Positions 34,150 through 43,145 of a stretch of DNA of 64,000 nucleotides are shown piece by piece (within the stretch, counting starts at the first letter, position 1; every line of letters starts with the position of its first letter). Origin of the DNA: Fimenecus sp964614605 (GTDB lineage Bacteria > Bacillota > Clostridia > Oscillospirales > Acutalibacteraceae); contig CAZTLU010000001.1 in the NCBI GenBank assembly GCA_964614605.1, positions 1-64,000 on the forward strand, in the 5' to 3' direction. Position numbers and translations under genes: made by a program. The notes beneath the pieces were generated by a model that ran no database searches, was not told where the DNA came from, and saw nothing but the letters and a program-made list of their open reading frames with translations.

Positions 34150-34710
34150 TTAAAGAGCTTTGATAATTGCGAGCACATCGTTTGATGCACTATCAAGGTC
34201 GTCATTTATAACGGTGTAATCATAATCGTTGCTCATTTTCACTTCATTTTCTGCAATTTCAAGACGCTTCAAGATATCCTCTTCATTTTCTGTACCTCTT
34301 GAACGCAAGCGGTTTTCAAGCTCTGTCATTGAAGGCGGTAAAACAAAAATACCCACCGCATCGGGATAAATCTTCTTAATCTGTTGTGCGCCCTGCACCT
34401 CAATTTTAAGAATTACTTTTTTGCCCTCTGAAAGCCATTTATCAACTGGAGCCTTAGGAGTTCCATAAAAGTTTTTGCCGTACTTTGCAAATTCAAGAAC
34501 TTCACCATTTTCAATCATACTATTAAATTTATCTTTAGTGATAAAATAATAATCTTTACCGTCAATCTCATTTTCACGAATATCCCTAGTAGTAAGGGAA
34601 ATTGAACGCTGAAGTGATTTGTCTTTATTTAAAACAATTTCAAGCACAGTATCCTTACCCACACCTGAAGGACCTGAAAAGAGAACCAACACACCGTTTT
34701 TATTCGCCAT
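34150..34710 (-). CDS. gmk: Guanylate kinase
   Basis: Phosphorylates GMP to GDP. The 186-residue protein starts MANKNG and has the P-loop FSGPSGVGKDTV near 11-22, then SLTTRDIRENEIDGKDYYFI, the GMP-binding region, and the lid. A longer in-frame start lies inside remA without a ribosome site, so I place the ATG at 34710, nine bases after GGAGG. It overlaps the remA end by 11 bases. The order yicC-remA-gmk-rpoZ is conserved. Confidence 0.95.
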   Translation of the reverse strand: MANKNGVLVLFSGPSGVGKDTVLEIVLNKDKSLQRSISLTTRDIRENEIDGKDYYFITKDKFNSMIENGEVLEFAKYGKNFYGTPKAPVDKWLSEGKKVILKIEVQGAQQIKKIYPDAVGIFVLPPSMTELENRLRSRGTENEEDILKRLEIAENEVKMSNDYDYTVINDDLDSASNDVLAIIKAL

Positions 34711-34966
34711 AACCAGACTCCTCCATATTTTCCATAGCCTCTGTACGACTAATAATCGTTTCTGCCTTAAGATAGCTTGAAACAACATGGTCACTATCCA
34801 TTATTAGTACTGCGTGAGTTTTTCTGCCCTGTGTAGCATCAATAAGCATATGATTTTCTTTAGCCTGAGCAATAATTCTTTTTACGGGTGCCGAATCGGT
34901 TGAAACAACTGCAATAACTCTGTCCGCATTAACAGCGTTGCCAAACCCCACATTGATAAGCTTCAT
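34700..34966 (-). CDS. remA: RemA/DUF370 DNA-binding regulator
   Basis: An 88-residue homologue of RemA, a small protein that forms ring-like oligomers and wraps DNA, activating matrix and osmoprotection genes in Bacillus. Typical blocks are MKLINVGFGN, STDSAPVKRII, DATQGRKTHAV and MDSDHVVSS. GAGGTTG precedes the ATG. Its regulon in this organism is not known. Confidence 0.93.
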   Translation of the reverse strand: MKLINVGFGNAVNADRVIAVVSTDSAPVKRIIAQAKENHMLIDATQGRKTHAVLIMDSDHVVSSYLKAETIISRTEAMENMEESGYGE

Positions 34967-34978
34967 AAAACAACCTCA

Positions 34979-35863
34979 TTATTCAATATTTTGAATCTGC
35001 TCTCTGATTTTTTCAATTTCTGCCTTGATGTCAATTACACAACGGGCAATTGTAACATCCTGTGCTTTTGAACCAATTGTATTTGCTTCTCGATTCATTT
35101 CCTGCACAAGAAAATCAATTTTTCTTCCAACAGCTTCTGTACTGTTAAGGAACTGACCCAATTGGTCAATATGACTGCGAAGACGAACAGTTTCTTCTGC
35201 AACGGCTACCTTATCGGCAAAAATTGCACATTCTGTGAGTAATCTCTGCTCATCAACCTGAACATCAGAAAGAAATTCGTTAATTCTTGATAAAAGCTTT
35301 TCGTTATATTCCTTAACGGTTTCAGGAGAACGTTCTTCAATAACCGAAACCTTGTTGAGAATAAACTCTGCGCGGGATAAAACATCATTTTTAAGCTTTT
35401 CGCCTTCTGTTTCGCGCATTGAAATAAACTTTGCCACTGCTTCTGCTGCAACTGTTTTTACTGCTTCCCATATTTTTTCTTCGTCAGCCTCTTGCTTATG
35501 AACAGTAAAAATATCACTGTTACGAACAAGAGAAGAAATTGCAAGCTCGTCACGAATATCAAGCTCATTACGCTGGGCAAGCTCACGATATGCTTTGAGA
35601 TAAGATGCCGCCAAGCCATGATTTACAAGGATTTCAACTTCGCTATCCTCAAGATTTTCAACAGATACATAGCATTCAACCTTACCGCGAGAAACCAAAG
35701 ACCCCACAAAACTCTTGAGCTTCTCTTCAAGGAAGCCATAATTACGCGGAACTCTTGAATTGAATTCAAAGTATCTGTGATTAACGCTTTTAAGCTCAAC
35801 CGTAACATTTATGGTGCCGACAGTAGCCTGTGCTCTGCCATAACCGGTCATACTTCTAATCAT
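34979..35863 (-). CDS. yicC: YicC-family endoribonuclease
   Basis: The 294-residue protein begins MIRSMTGYGRAQ, the family signature, and ends with the conserved block REANTIGSKAQD. YicC proteins are newly recognised RNases: in E. coli it acts with an sRNA, and in Bacillus a homologue cleaves RNA. GGAGTGA precedes the ATG. It heads the remA-gmk-rpoZ stretch. RNase activity here is inferred from family. Confidence 0.93.
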   Translation of the reverse strand: MIRSMTGYGRAQATVGTINVTVELKSVNHRYFEFNSRVPRNYGFLEEKLKSFVGSLVSRGKVECYVSVENLEDSEVEILVNHGLAASYLKAYRELAQRNELDIRDELAISSLVRNSDIFTVHKQEADEEKIWEAVKTVAAEAVAKFISMRETEGEKLKNDVLSRAEFILNKVSVIEERSPETVKEYNEKLLSRINEFLSDVQVDEQRLLTECAIFADKVAVAEETVRLRSHIDQLGQFLNSTEAVGRKIDFLVQEMNREANTIGSKAQDVTIARCVIDIKAEIEKIREQIQNIE

Positions 35864-35879
35864 TTATTTCACTCCAGAC

Positions 35880-36251
35880 TCATTTACAGCAGCTACCCTT
35901 TAAAAGAGTAGGAATATCTCCGCTATAAACGCCTTTTTCATTTTCAAATCCTAAATATAATAAAACATCTTTAATTTCTGTAATACTGCAATGTGCCATA
36001 TATGCGCTTCTGTTCGCACAAAAATTTAGTGCCGCACGCAAGAAGCCTTCAACTAAAAGCTTGTCCGAAAAATCACAGTCGATTGACACAATTTCACAAT
36101 TATAACCGTTGATTTTCATTAAGCATTTACCAACATTGTGCCCGTCTTCAGCAATGCCCACATAAGCACCGTAATCAAAACCTTGTACAAAAGAAATATC
36201 AAATAAATCTGCAATATTACTTAAATTTGTTTCGGGTTTATAAAATATCAT
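35880..36251 (-). CDS. Small GNAT-like protein of unknown function
   Basis: A 123-residue protein whose middle resembles a reduced GNAT acetyltransferase fold: strand pair GAYVGIAEDGHNVGKCLMKI (about 27-46), a helix LLVEGFLRAALNFC (about 66-79), then ITEIKDVLLYLGFE near the end. No clear acetyl-CoA loop (R/QxxGxG/A) is visible, so catalysis is doubtful. It ends in SCCK. Its ATG overlaps the rluB stop by one base. Conserved position would support a real role, but I do not recognise it. Confidence 0.6.
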   Translation of the reverse strand: MIFYKPETNLSNIADLFDISFVQGFDYGAYVGIAEDGHNVGKCLMKINGYNCEIVSIDCDFSDKLLVEGFLRAALNFCANRSAYMAHCSITEIKDVLLYLGFENEKGVYSGDIPTLLKGSCCK

Positions 36252-36997
36252 TATTTCAAATTCTTTCTCTCTATTGATGCAGCAACCATAAGCTTATGCA
36301 CTTCTTCGTCAGTAAGCTTTCGCCAATCGCCCTGCTTGAGCATACCCATTTTAACAGAGCCGATTTGAGTTCTCTTAAGTCTTGCAACCTCAAGCCCCAA
36401 TGCCTCGCACATTTTTCTGATTTGTCGGTTGCGACCCTCATAGATTATGATTTCAAGAACCACTCTACCCTCTTTTTTTTCTATCACACGAACTTCAGAC
36501 GGCAGGGTCATTCTTCCGTCAATCTCAACACCCGTTGTGAGCGCAGTAATCTGCTCGTCATTGATTGAGGGACGAACTGTTACTCTGTAAGTTTTAGGCA
36601 CATGATGTGCGGGATGTGTAAGGGCATTTGCAAATTCGCCATCGTCTGTAAGCAAAAGCATTCCTTCAGAATCACGGTCAAGTCTGCCAACAGGGTAAAC
36701 TCTTGTTCCGACATCTTCAACAAGCTGTGCTACACACTTTCTGCCCATTTCGTCATTAAGTGTGGTAATAAAGCCGCGTGGCTTGTGAAGCATAATATAT
36801 GTGTTATTCTTGCTTCTTTTTATTTTTTTGCCCGCTACAACAATTGTGTCGCGCTTCGGGTCAATCTTATCACCAATTGATGCGGGTTTACCGTTAACCT
36901 TAACCTTACCCGCAGAAATCAAGTCTTCAGCCTTTCTGCGTGATGCTACGCCACATTCAGAAAGATATTTTTGAAGTCTGATTCGATTATCTGCCAT
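36251..36997 (-). CDS. rluB: 23S rRNA pseudouridine synthase RluB
   Basis: Converts U2605-type positions of 23S rRNA to pseudouridine. The 248-residue protein has an N-terminal S4 RNA-binding domain (IRLQKYLSECGVASRRKAE, about 6-24) and an RsuA/RluB catalytic domain with the Asp motif GRLDRDSEGMLLLT (about 103-116). In Bacillus it lies downstream of the spore carboxypeptidase and spmA-spmB; here spmAB are absent and dacF lies directly upstream. Confidence 0.94.
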   Translation of the reverse strand: MADNRIRLQKYLSECGVASRRKAEDLISAGKVKVNGKPASIGDKIDPKRDTIVVAGKKIKRSKNNTYIMLHKPRGFITTLNDEMGRKCVAQLVEDVGTRVYPVGRLDRDSEGMLLLTDDGEFANALTHPAHHVPKTYRVTVRPSINDEQITALTTGVEIDGRMTLPSEVRVIEKKEGRVVLEIIIYEGRNRQIRKMCEALGLEVARLKRTQIGSVKMGMLKQGDWRKLTDEEVHKLMVAASIERKNLK

Positions 36998-37019
36998 AAT
37001 TTCACCTATAATTTATCTT

Positions 37020-38099
37020 TTAATCTTCCGCACAAAAAACAGATTCACTAGCCATTAAATCTGTTTCTGCAAGCTTAACATGATTTGCATAGTAAACAAT
37101 TTTACCTACTATTTCACCTGCTTCAACAGGAGCGTATTCAAATTGCTTAATAAAAATTTCTGCAGAATACTGTAAATTGCTATTTTCAGTTGTAATTGTG
37201 GGTATTTCAGAGGATTTTACAGTGATTTCCGTTTTACTTCCACCCACAATTTTGAGCTTAATATTCTGTGTTTCTGCGTCGAGTTTTACTGAACTTACCT
37301 TTTCAAAAGCATAGTCATACATTTTGATATGGTCGTTCCAATCGTCAGGTGCGTTCAATGTTACAGCAACAAGAGTTTTGCCCTCTTTTTCCACGGCAGA
37401 AACTAAGCACCTGCCACTTTTTTTGGTAAATCCCGTCTTTATGCCAAATGCACCCTCATACATTGAAAGTAATTTATTGTGATTTGTCAAAACTCGCCTG
37501 TAAGGTGGCAAGCCATAATACACAACCATACTTTCAGCAGAACAAATACTACGAAATTCCGGATTATTTATTGCATATGCACCCAAAATTGCCATATCAA
37601 ATGCAGTTGAATAATGATTTTCACCGTCAAGACCCGATGGTGTTTCAAAAGAAGTGGAATACATACCGATTTCTTGTGCCTTTTCGTTCATCATTTCGAC
37701 GAACGAAGGTATATCACCACCCACAATATTTGCTACAGCGTTTGCAGCATCATTGCCCGACTCAAGAAGCATACCCTTTACCAAGGTTTTTAGCGAAACA
37801 CTATCGCCATCTTTCAACCCCATTGATGTTCCTTCAACAGAAATCATATCTTTGGTTACGGTTATATATTCATCATCGACACCATATTCAAGAGCTAAAA
37901 TTGCCGTCATAATTTTTGTTGTGCTCGCCATTGAAAGACATTCATTCATATTTTTAGAATAAATGACTTCGCCGGTTTCTGCACATATTACAACAGCAGA
38001 CTTTGCGGAAATATCAAACTGACTTTCCGCAAAGGATTGAAAAAAACAAATATTAAATAGCAGTATGAGAACAGAAAAAACAGAAAATATTTTTTTCAA
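37020..38099 (-). CDS. dacF: D-alanyl-D-alanine carboxypeptidase (DacF/DacB type)
   Basis: Penicillin-binding protein that trims the terminal D-Ala from peptidoglycan stems. The 359-residue precursor has a signal peptide (1-24, ending SFAES), the SxxK motif STTK (59-62), SGN (114-116) and KTG (221-223), and a C-terminal beta domain. TTG at 38099 follows GGTGA by six bases, so it is preferred to the TTG at 38105 that abuts the site. Between the ScpAB/YtfJ genes and rluB this gene matches the spore-cortex carboxypeptidase locus of Bacillus, so a sporulation role is likely. Confidence 0.92.
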   Translation of the reverse strand: MKKIFSVFSVLILLFNICFFQSFAESQFDISAKSAVVICAETGEVIYSKNMNECLSMASTTKIMTAILALEYGVDDEYITVTKDMISVEGTSMGLKDGDSVSLKTLVKGMLLESGNDAANAVANIVGGDIPSFVEMMNEKAQEIGMYSTSFETPSGLDGENHYSTAFDMAILGAYAINNPEFRSICSAESMVVYYGLPPYRRVLTNHNKLLSMYEGAFGIKTGFTKKSGRCLVSAVEKEGKTLVAVTLNAPDDWNDHIKMYDYAFEKVSSVKLDAETQNIKLKIVGGSKTEITVKSSEIPTITTENSNLQYSAEIFIKQFEYAPVEAGEIVGKIVYYANHVKLAETDLMASESVFCAED

Positions 38100-38151
38100 T
38101 ATCAATCACCAAAATATAATATGCATTTGGCTAATTGATAAGAATTACAAA

Positions 38152-38589
38152 TTAAGCTTCTGATGCTTCTTCTGTAGCTACGCTTTCGACAGCGTTAGCG
38201 TATGCTTTATCCATTTTTGCCTTGTTAACTACATTTGAAACCTTATCAAACATTTCGGGGACAAGACCAACAATACGTTCTGCAGCATTATCAAAAGCAG
38301 TGATATGCTTAATATCAACATTACCGTAAGCATCAATTATAAGGAAAGCAACGGGAAGAATTGTAACGCCTGCTCCACCGCCACCGCCGAAAATATCTTG
38401 ATTAGACTTTGAGGGGAAATCTGAACCGCCAGATGCAAAGCCATAAGTAACCTTAGAAACGGGAATAATGGTAACTCCGCCTTCAACCTTCATCGGCTCA
38501 CCGATAATTGTGCTGACATTAACAAGGTCCTTAACCTTTTCAATTGTAGTTTCGAGAATTCCTGCTGCTGATGATTTTTCTTTCATCAT
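38152..38589 (-). CDS. ytfJ: GerW/YtfJ-family sporulation protein
   Basis: A 145-residue protein with the YtfJ core: VIGEPMKVEGGVTIIPVSKV-type strand (about 28-47), YGFASGG, then GGGGGAGVTILPVAFL glycine-rich segment. YtfJ/GerW is a forespore protein needed for germinant receptor function and decoating in Bacillus. ATG overlaps the DUF2953 stop (ATGATGA). The scpAB-DUF2953-ytfJ order is common in Clostridia. Confidence 0.9.
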   Translation of the reverse strand: MMKEKSSAAGILETTIEKVKDLVNVSTIIGEPMKVEGGVTIIPVSKVTYGFASGGSDFPSKSNQDIFGGGGGAGVTILPVAFLIIDAYGNVDIKHITAFDNAAERIVGLVPEMFDKVSNVVNKAKMDKAYANAVESVATEEASEA

Positions 38590-39287
38590 AAAGCACCACC
38601 TTCATTTATATTTTCATTATTTTTTGATTTATTTTTAATTCCCATAAGGAATTTGAGTACTACTTTAACTAAAAGTCTGAACACAAGTACAACTATTGCA
38701 TTAGTAAAGAAAATGGGTCGTAAAGAAATGCTGAATGCAAACTGTGCGGTGTTCTTGACTCCCAAAAAGTCAGGTTCAACCTCAACATCGTACTTTTTAA
38801 CCTTCATATTTGAACAGATAAAAGACAATGCAGGAAAAATCTTCTGACAGGTTCTGCCATATTCCAATGCAGTTTCTGCAGCGTCACAACCGCCTGTAAC
38901 CGTCATCCACAAATAAAGTTCGCGGATAATAATGTGTCTTTTGAATGATGAAAACATCTTCCCGACAGAAGCCGCGGCATTGTTAATTAATTGAATTACA
39001 CCGTCAAAGCCCTGATTATGATAAAATCTTACAAATATATTATCTTCCTTTTCAGCAGGTGTTTCTTCTGTATCTGCCGTTTCCTCTGTTTTTTCTTTTT
39101 GGGGTTTCGGCTTTTTCTCTTTTTTAGGCTTGTCCTTCTTTTTAGCAGGTAAAACTTGTATTTTTAAAAATAGCCAAGAAATATTGAGCTTAAACTCGTC
39201 AAAAAACTCACCGTTAATTGTAATGCGAATACTAAATAACAATACAAAGAAAGCAATTATACCCAAAATTATATATAGCGCAGTCAA
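38586..39287 (-). CDS. DUF2953 membrane protein
   Basis: A 233-residue protein with one N-terminal membrane helix (about 2-20), a Lys/Pro/Glu-rich stretch (about 50-85), a soluble domain, and a second hydrophobic segment near 195-215. DUF2953 proteins (YtfI in Bacillus) sit beside ytfJ and are tied to sporulation, with no known biochemical role. The TTG start follows AAAAGGAGGTG. It overlaps ytfJ by four bases. Confidence 0.85.
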   Translation of the reverse strand: MTALYIILGIIAFFVLLFSIRITINGEFFDEFKLNISWLFLKIQVLPAKKKDKPKKEKKPKPQKEKTEETADTEETPAEKEDNIFVRFYHNQGFDGVIQLINNAAASVGKMFSSFKRHIIIRELYLWMTVTGGCDAAETALEYGRTCQKIFPALSFICSNMKVKKYDVEVEPDFLGVKNTAQFAFSISLRPIFFTNAIVVLVFRLLVKVVLKFLMGIKNKSKNNENINEGGAL

Positions 39288-39320
39288 AAGAACACCTCCT
39301 TTTAAAATAATATGTATAAG

Positions 39321-39878
39321 CTATTCAACAGTTTCTTCTGTTGATTCTTCCTGAACGGGTTCTTCAGTTTTTTCGGGAATAGCCGGTAACTCGTCAAGAG
39401 AAGAAATAGAGAAGCATCGTAAGAAATCGGGAGTTGTACCGTAAACCAGCGGTCTGCCCGGCAAATCAAGTCTGCCTTTTTCTTCAATAAGCTTCTTCAG
39501 GCAAAGTGTAGAAATTACACCGCTGCAATCAACACCGCGAACCTGCTCAATAAAAGACTTTGTAACAGGCTGATTATATGCCACAACTGCCAGAACCTCA
39601 AATGCAGCCTGTGATAAAGGTGTATTCTTACGAAGTTCAAGCACATCGCGAATAACCTCTGCATATTCAGTTCTTGAAGAAAGCTGATACATATTATCAA
39701 GCTTCAAAACACAAATTCCGCTTTTCTGTTCATCAAGCTTCGCAGACAAATTTAATAATATCTGTTCACAGACTTCGGGCTCAATTTCGAGCGCCTCTGC
39801 AATTCTTTCAAGTTCAACCGGCTCACCCGAAGCAAAAAGAATTGCTTCAATTGCAGCCTGTAATTTACTTGCTTTCAT
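39321..39878 (-). CDS. scpB: Segregation and condensation protein B
   Basis: Winged-helix partner of ScpA in the SMC-ScpAB condensin. The 185-residue protein starts MKASKLQAAIEAILFASGEP and has the second winged-helix signature PLSQAAFEVLAVVAYNQPVTKSFIEQ-like region (about 88-113), then a Glu/Thr-rich tail. Its ATG shares one base with the scpA stop; a slightly longer start at 39887 abuts the ribosome site and is less likely. Confidence 0.95.
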   Translation of the reverse strand: MKASKLQAAIEAILFASGEPVELERIAEALEIEPEVCEQILLNLSAKLDEQKSGICVLKLDNMYQLSSRTEYAEVIRDVLELRKNTPLSQAAFEVLAVVAYNQPVTKSFIEQVRGVDCSGVISTLCLKKLIEEKGRLDLPGRPLVYGTTPDFLRCFSISSLDELPAIPEKTEEPVQEESTEETVE

Positions 39879-40615
39879 TAGTTCCATTCCTCACTTATAT
39901 CTGTAAAATCCGAATTCAAAAGCTCAACCTGTGCATCTTCGCCATCGCCTACAACCTTTACCTTTTTTGATTTTGCAAGTTCAAGCACCGCGAGAAAAGT
40001 TGCAACAATATCTGAACGGGATTCGGCATCATCAAAAAGAGAATGCCATTGGGTCTTTTGTCCCTTTTTAGTAAGCTTTTTAAAGATTTTTGAAATCTTT
40101 GAGCCAACTGATACAACCTTTTTAACTACAATCTCTCTGAAAGCCTCAATGGGTGGAGGCAATGCTTTAAGCTTTTTACCTGCCGCCGCAACATAGGCAC
40201 TAAACAACTCTGACGGGTCATGAAGTCTTTTATATGTTTGGTCCGGGTCAATTTTTTCTGCTTTTCTTATAAAGGTTGAAAAACCTTCTGTATTCTCTGC
40301 AAGCTTTTCAGCCATCATTTTCATATCTCTGTATTCAATCAACTCACCTTGAAGCTCTTTTTTGAGTTCTTCGGCTTCTGTATAAACCGGTAACAAAGAT
40401 ACAGATTTAAGATATACCAAGCGCGCCGCCATTTCAAGAAATTCGGATGCAACATACATATCTTCATCCTGCATAAGACGCACATATTCCACATACTGCT
40501 CGACAAGAGTTACAATGGGAATATCATAAATATTCAATTTATGCTTTGAAATCAGATGCAGAAGCAGGTCCATAGGGCCCTCAAACACATCCAATTTATA
40601 AGAAATCTTATCCAT
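39878..40615 (-). CDS. scpA: Segregation and condensation protein A
   Basis: Kleisin subunit that bridges SMC heads. The 245-residue protein starts with the family block YKLDVFEGPMDLLLHLI (about 6-22) and has the KHKLNIYDIPI segment; the C-terminal winged helix includes FLAVLELAKSKKVKV. AGGTTGA precedes the ATG. Four bases separate it from the upstream protease gene. Confidence 0.95.
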   Translation of the reverse strand: MDKISYKLDVFEGPMDLLLHLISKHKLNIYDIPIVTLVEQYVEYVRLMQDEDMYVASEFLEMAARLVYLKSVSLLPVYTEAEELKKELQGELIEYRDMKMMAEKLAENTEGFSTFIRKAEKIDPDQTYKRLHDPSELFSAYVAAAGKKLKALPPPIEAFREIVVKKVVSVGSKISKIFKKLTKKGQKTQWHSLFDDAESRSDIVATFLAVLELAKSKKVKVVGDGEDAQVELLNSDFTDISEEWN

Positions 40616-40619
40616 AAAA

Positions 40620-41294
40620 TCAACCTAAAATAAGCTTAAAGGGTAAACTTGCAATCTTTATAAACAAACTTAAAATTCCAGAAGAAATCAATGACAACGG
40701 TGTTGAAAGAACACCTGTTACAATAAGAATGAACACAACAATAACAATATATCTTTCATATTGAAGAAATTTATAATAGTATTTTGCAGGAATTAATAAT
40801 TGAAGAATTCTTGAACCATCAAGTGGAGGAATGGGCAATAAATTAAACACTGCAAGATTAATGTTTACTAAAGCCGCATAGAAAAAGAAGCTATAAAGAG
40901 CATTCGTCATGGTGGTAGGCTCTAAATACACAAAAATCATAGATAAAAATGTAAAAATAAAACCCATAATAAGATTCGAAATCGGGCCCGCAATTGCCGT
41001 TAAAGCCATACCTTTTTTGCTGTCTTTAAAATTTCTCGGATTAACACTTACAGGCTTTGCGTAACCAAATCCGCAAAGAATAATCATAAGTGCACCCATA
41101 GGTGAAATATGAGCCATAGGGTTAAGAGTGAGTCTGCCTGCGAGACGAGGAGTCTGGTCACCGAGCTTTGTGGCAATCAAGGCATGAGCATATTCGTGTA
41201 TGGGCATTGTGCAGAAGATTACAAAAAGTCTTGAAAACAGTTTAATCATCAAAGTGAGAAAATCTGCATCGCCACTAAAAATATCAAAAAGCAT
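40620..41294 (-). CDS. Site-2 protease-like M50 family membrane protease
   Basis: A 224-residue polytopic membrane protein with zinc motif HEYAH (near 34-38) and the second metal motif NLLPIPPLDGSRIL (near 148-161), typical of M50B rhomboid-like 'YwhC' proteases. These cut within the membrane; targets of this subclass are mostly unknown. GGGGAG precedes the ATG. It sits between prmC and scpA, as in many Clostridia. Confidence 0.9.
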   Translation of the reverse strand: MLFDIFSGDADFLTLMIKLFSRLFVIFCTMPIHEYAHALIATKLGDQTPRLAGRLTLNPMAHISPMGALMIILCGFGYAKPVSVNPRNFKDSKKGMALTAIAGPISNLIMGFIFTFLSMIFVYLEPTTMTNALYSFFFYAALVNINLAVFNLLPIPPLDGSRILQLLIPAKYYYKFLQYERYIVIVVFILIVTGVLSTPLSLISSGILSLFIKIASLPFKLILG

Positions 41295-41325
41295 AGTGCT
41301 CCCCTTTCTAATTCCTAAAAGAATA

Positions 41326-42156
41326 TTATATTCTAAATGTCACAATTCTGTCAATATTATTAAAATCAAAAAGAACTTGTTTTTCAACGATTTTTTTATT
41401 AAAAATCTCAATTATAGCTTCGCTTTGCTGTTCGCCACACTCAAATGCACAAAAACCGTTTTTACGCACTTTACTGACCCAGCTGCTTGCAATACATCTG
41501 TAAAAATCAAGACCATCTGTGCCACCATCAAGAGCAGTTACGGGCTCATTGAGTACTTCACTCTGGAGTTCTTTAATTTCTTCAGTGTTAATATACGGCG
41601 GATTTGAAAGCAACAAATCACAAACCGGCAGCAAAGAAAAATCGAAATCAAACAAATCACCTTGAAGCAAAATCGCATTTTCAAGCTTTAACAGCTCTTT
41701 ATTTTTCTTAAGATAATTGAATGCTTTTTCCTCTTTTTCAAGCAGATAAACAGTCGCGTCTTTACGATGCGAAGCAATTGTTAAACCTATGCACCCTGTA
41801 CCTGAACAAAGGTCATAAACCACAGGATTAGTAACATCTTTGAGCTTTTCAAGAGCAAAATCAACAAGCATCTCTGTTTCCGGTCGCGGAATTAAGACAC
41901 CCTCGCCTACAATAAAGGTAAGGTCATAGAAGTCCCATTTACCAAGAATATATTGCAGTGGCTCGCCGTTTTCTCTTCTGCATATTACATCTTTAACAAG
42001 ACTTTCTTGTTCGTCTGTTGCCGGTTCTTCTGACAATAATATTTTTCCCTTTGTTAGACCAAGTAAATCATTAAAAATGCAAAGTGCTTCAAAATCACCG
42101 CATCCACCAAAAGCAAGCTTATCAGAACAATATTTATATAACTGCTTTAAGGTCAT
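41326..42156 (-). CDS. prmC: Peptide chain release factor N5-glutamine methyltransferase
   Basis: Methylates the GGQ glutamine of RF1 and RF2. The 276-residue protein has the N-terminal helical domain, SAM motif DLCSGTGCIGLTIA (about 117-130) and the catalytic SNPPYI. ATG overlaps the DUF1385 stop by four bases. In Clostridia DUF1385, prmC and prfA often cluster; prfA is not here. Confidence 0.94.
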   Translation of the reverse strand: MTLKQLYKYCSDKLAFGGCGDFEALCIFNDLLGLTKGKILLSEEPATDEQESLVKDVICRRENGEPLQYILGKWDFYDLTFIVGEGVLIPRPETEMLVDFALEKLKDVTNPVVYDLCSGTGCIGLTIASHRKDATVYLLEKEEKAFNYLKKNKELLKLENAILLQGDLFDFDFSLLPVCDLLLSNPPYINTEEIKELQSEVLNEPVTALDGGTDGLDFYRCIASSWVSKVRKNGFCAFECGEQQSEAIIEIFNKKIVEKQVLFDFNNIDRIVTFRI

Positions 42157-43139
42157 TTTATTTTATCGTCCTCAGGATTATCCGTTATAACCGCCTTAAT
42201 GGCTTCTATTGCAACTTCAATAATATCATCAGTGGGTTCAACTGTTGTAATTCTTTGCATAAGAAGACCCGGATATGAAAGCACTTTTACAAATCCGTTG
42301 TCATGCTTGCCTGCAAATTTAATAAATTCATAGCCAAGTCCCATTACAATTGGAAGGATTGCAATTTTTACCGCAATCCAAAGCACGCGGTTAACCTCTG
42401 CTAATGTGGGAAAAATCAAGACCAATGCAGATGAAACAAGCACACTGATAATAATCATTACAAACATAAACGCTGTGCCGCATCTTGGGTGAAAGCGTGA
42501 CATTTTGCGAACATTCTCAACCGTCAGCTCAAGTCCGTTTTCATAACAGAATATGGTTTTATGCTCTGCACCGTGATACATAAATGTTCTCTTTATCATA
42601 TCCATTTTTGAAACCAGATACATATAAAGAATAAAAATAACAATTCGCATGAAGCCCTCAATTAACGGATGAAATTTGCTGATATCGGCATTTTTCAAGA
42701 TGTAATTATCAAACAAATCAACGGTAAGTGTGGGCAAATACATAAAAATCAAAAAGGCAAGTGCAACACCTAACACCATTGAGATAACGCCGACAACCGT
42801 CATCATTTTTTCGCCGAAATGCTCTGAAATCCACTTGTCGAGTTTGGACATATCCTCTTCTTTTTCTTCTTCAGTAAGAGCCTTATCCGCAGATTTCATC
42901 ATATATTTGTAGCCTGTAATCATTGATTCAGCAAAGCCTACAACACCCCTGATAATAGGCCAACCTAAAATTTTATATTTATTTTTGATGGGAACATATT
43001 GGTCAATTTCGGTTTCAATCGTGCCATCAGGCATACGAACTGACATTGCATTTCCCTTGGGGCCTCTCATCATTATTCCTTCAATCAGCGCTTGTCCGCC
43101 GATAGATGTCTTATGCTTAACATTATTACTCAAAGCCAT
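42153..43139 (-). CDS. DUF1385 membrane protein
   Basis: A 328-residue protein starting with the family hallmark IGGQALIEGIMMRGP (about 12-26) and with four to five membrane segments in the C-terminal two thirds, including the HGAEHKTIFCYE block with a possible metal site. Function unknown (YqhQ family; implicated in cell-size and wall maintenance in Bacillus). AAGGAG is only two bases before the ATG but eight before an in-frame TTG at 43133, so the TTG may be the real start. Confidence 0.88.
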   Translation of the reverse strand: MALSNNVKHKTSIGGQALIEGIMMRGPKGNAMSVRMPDGTIETEIDQYVPIKNKYKILGWPIIRGVVGFAESMITGYKYMMKSADKALTEEEKEEDMSKLDKWISEHFGEKMMTVVGVISMVLGVALAFLIFMYLPTLTVDLFDNYILKNADISKFHPLIEGFMRIVIFILYMYLVSKMDMIKRTFMYHGAEHKTIFCYENGLELTVENVRKMSRFHPRCGTAFMFVMIIISVLVSSALVLIFPTLAEVNRVLWIAVKIAILPIVMGLGYEFIKFAGKHDNGFVKVLSYPGLLMQRITTVEPTDDIIEVAIEAIKAVITDNPEDDKIK

Positions 43140-43145
43140 TACTCC

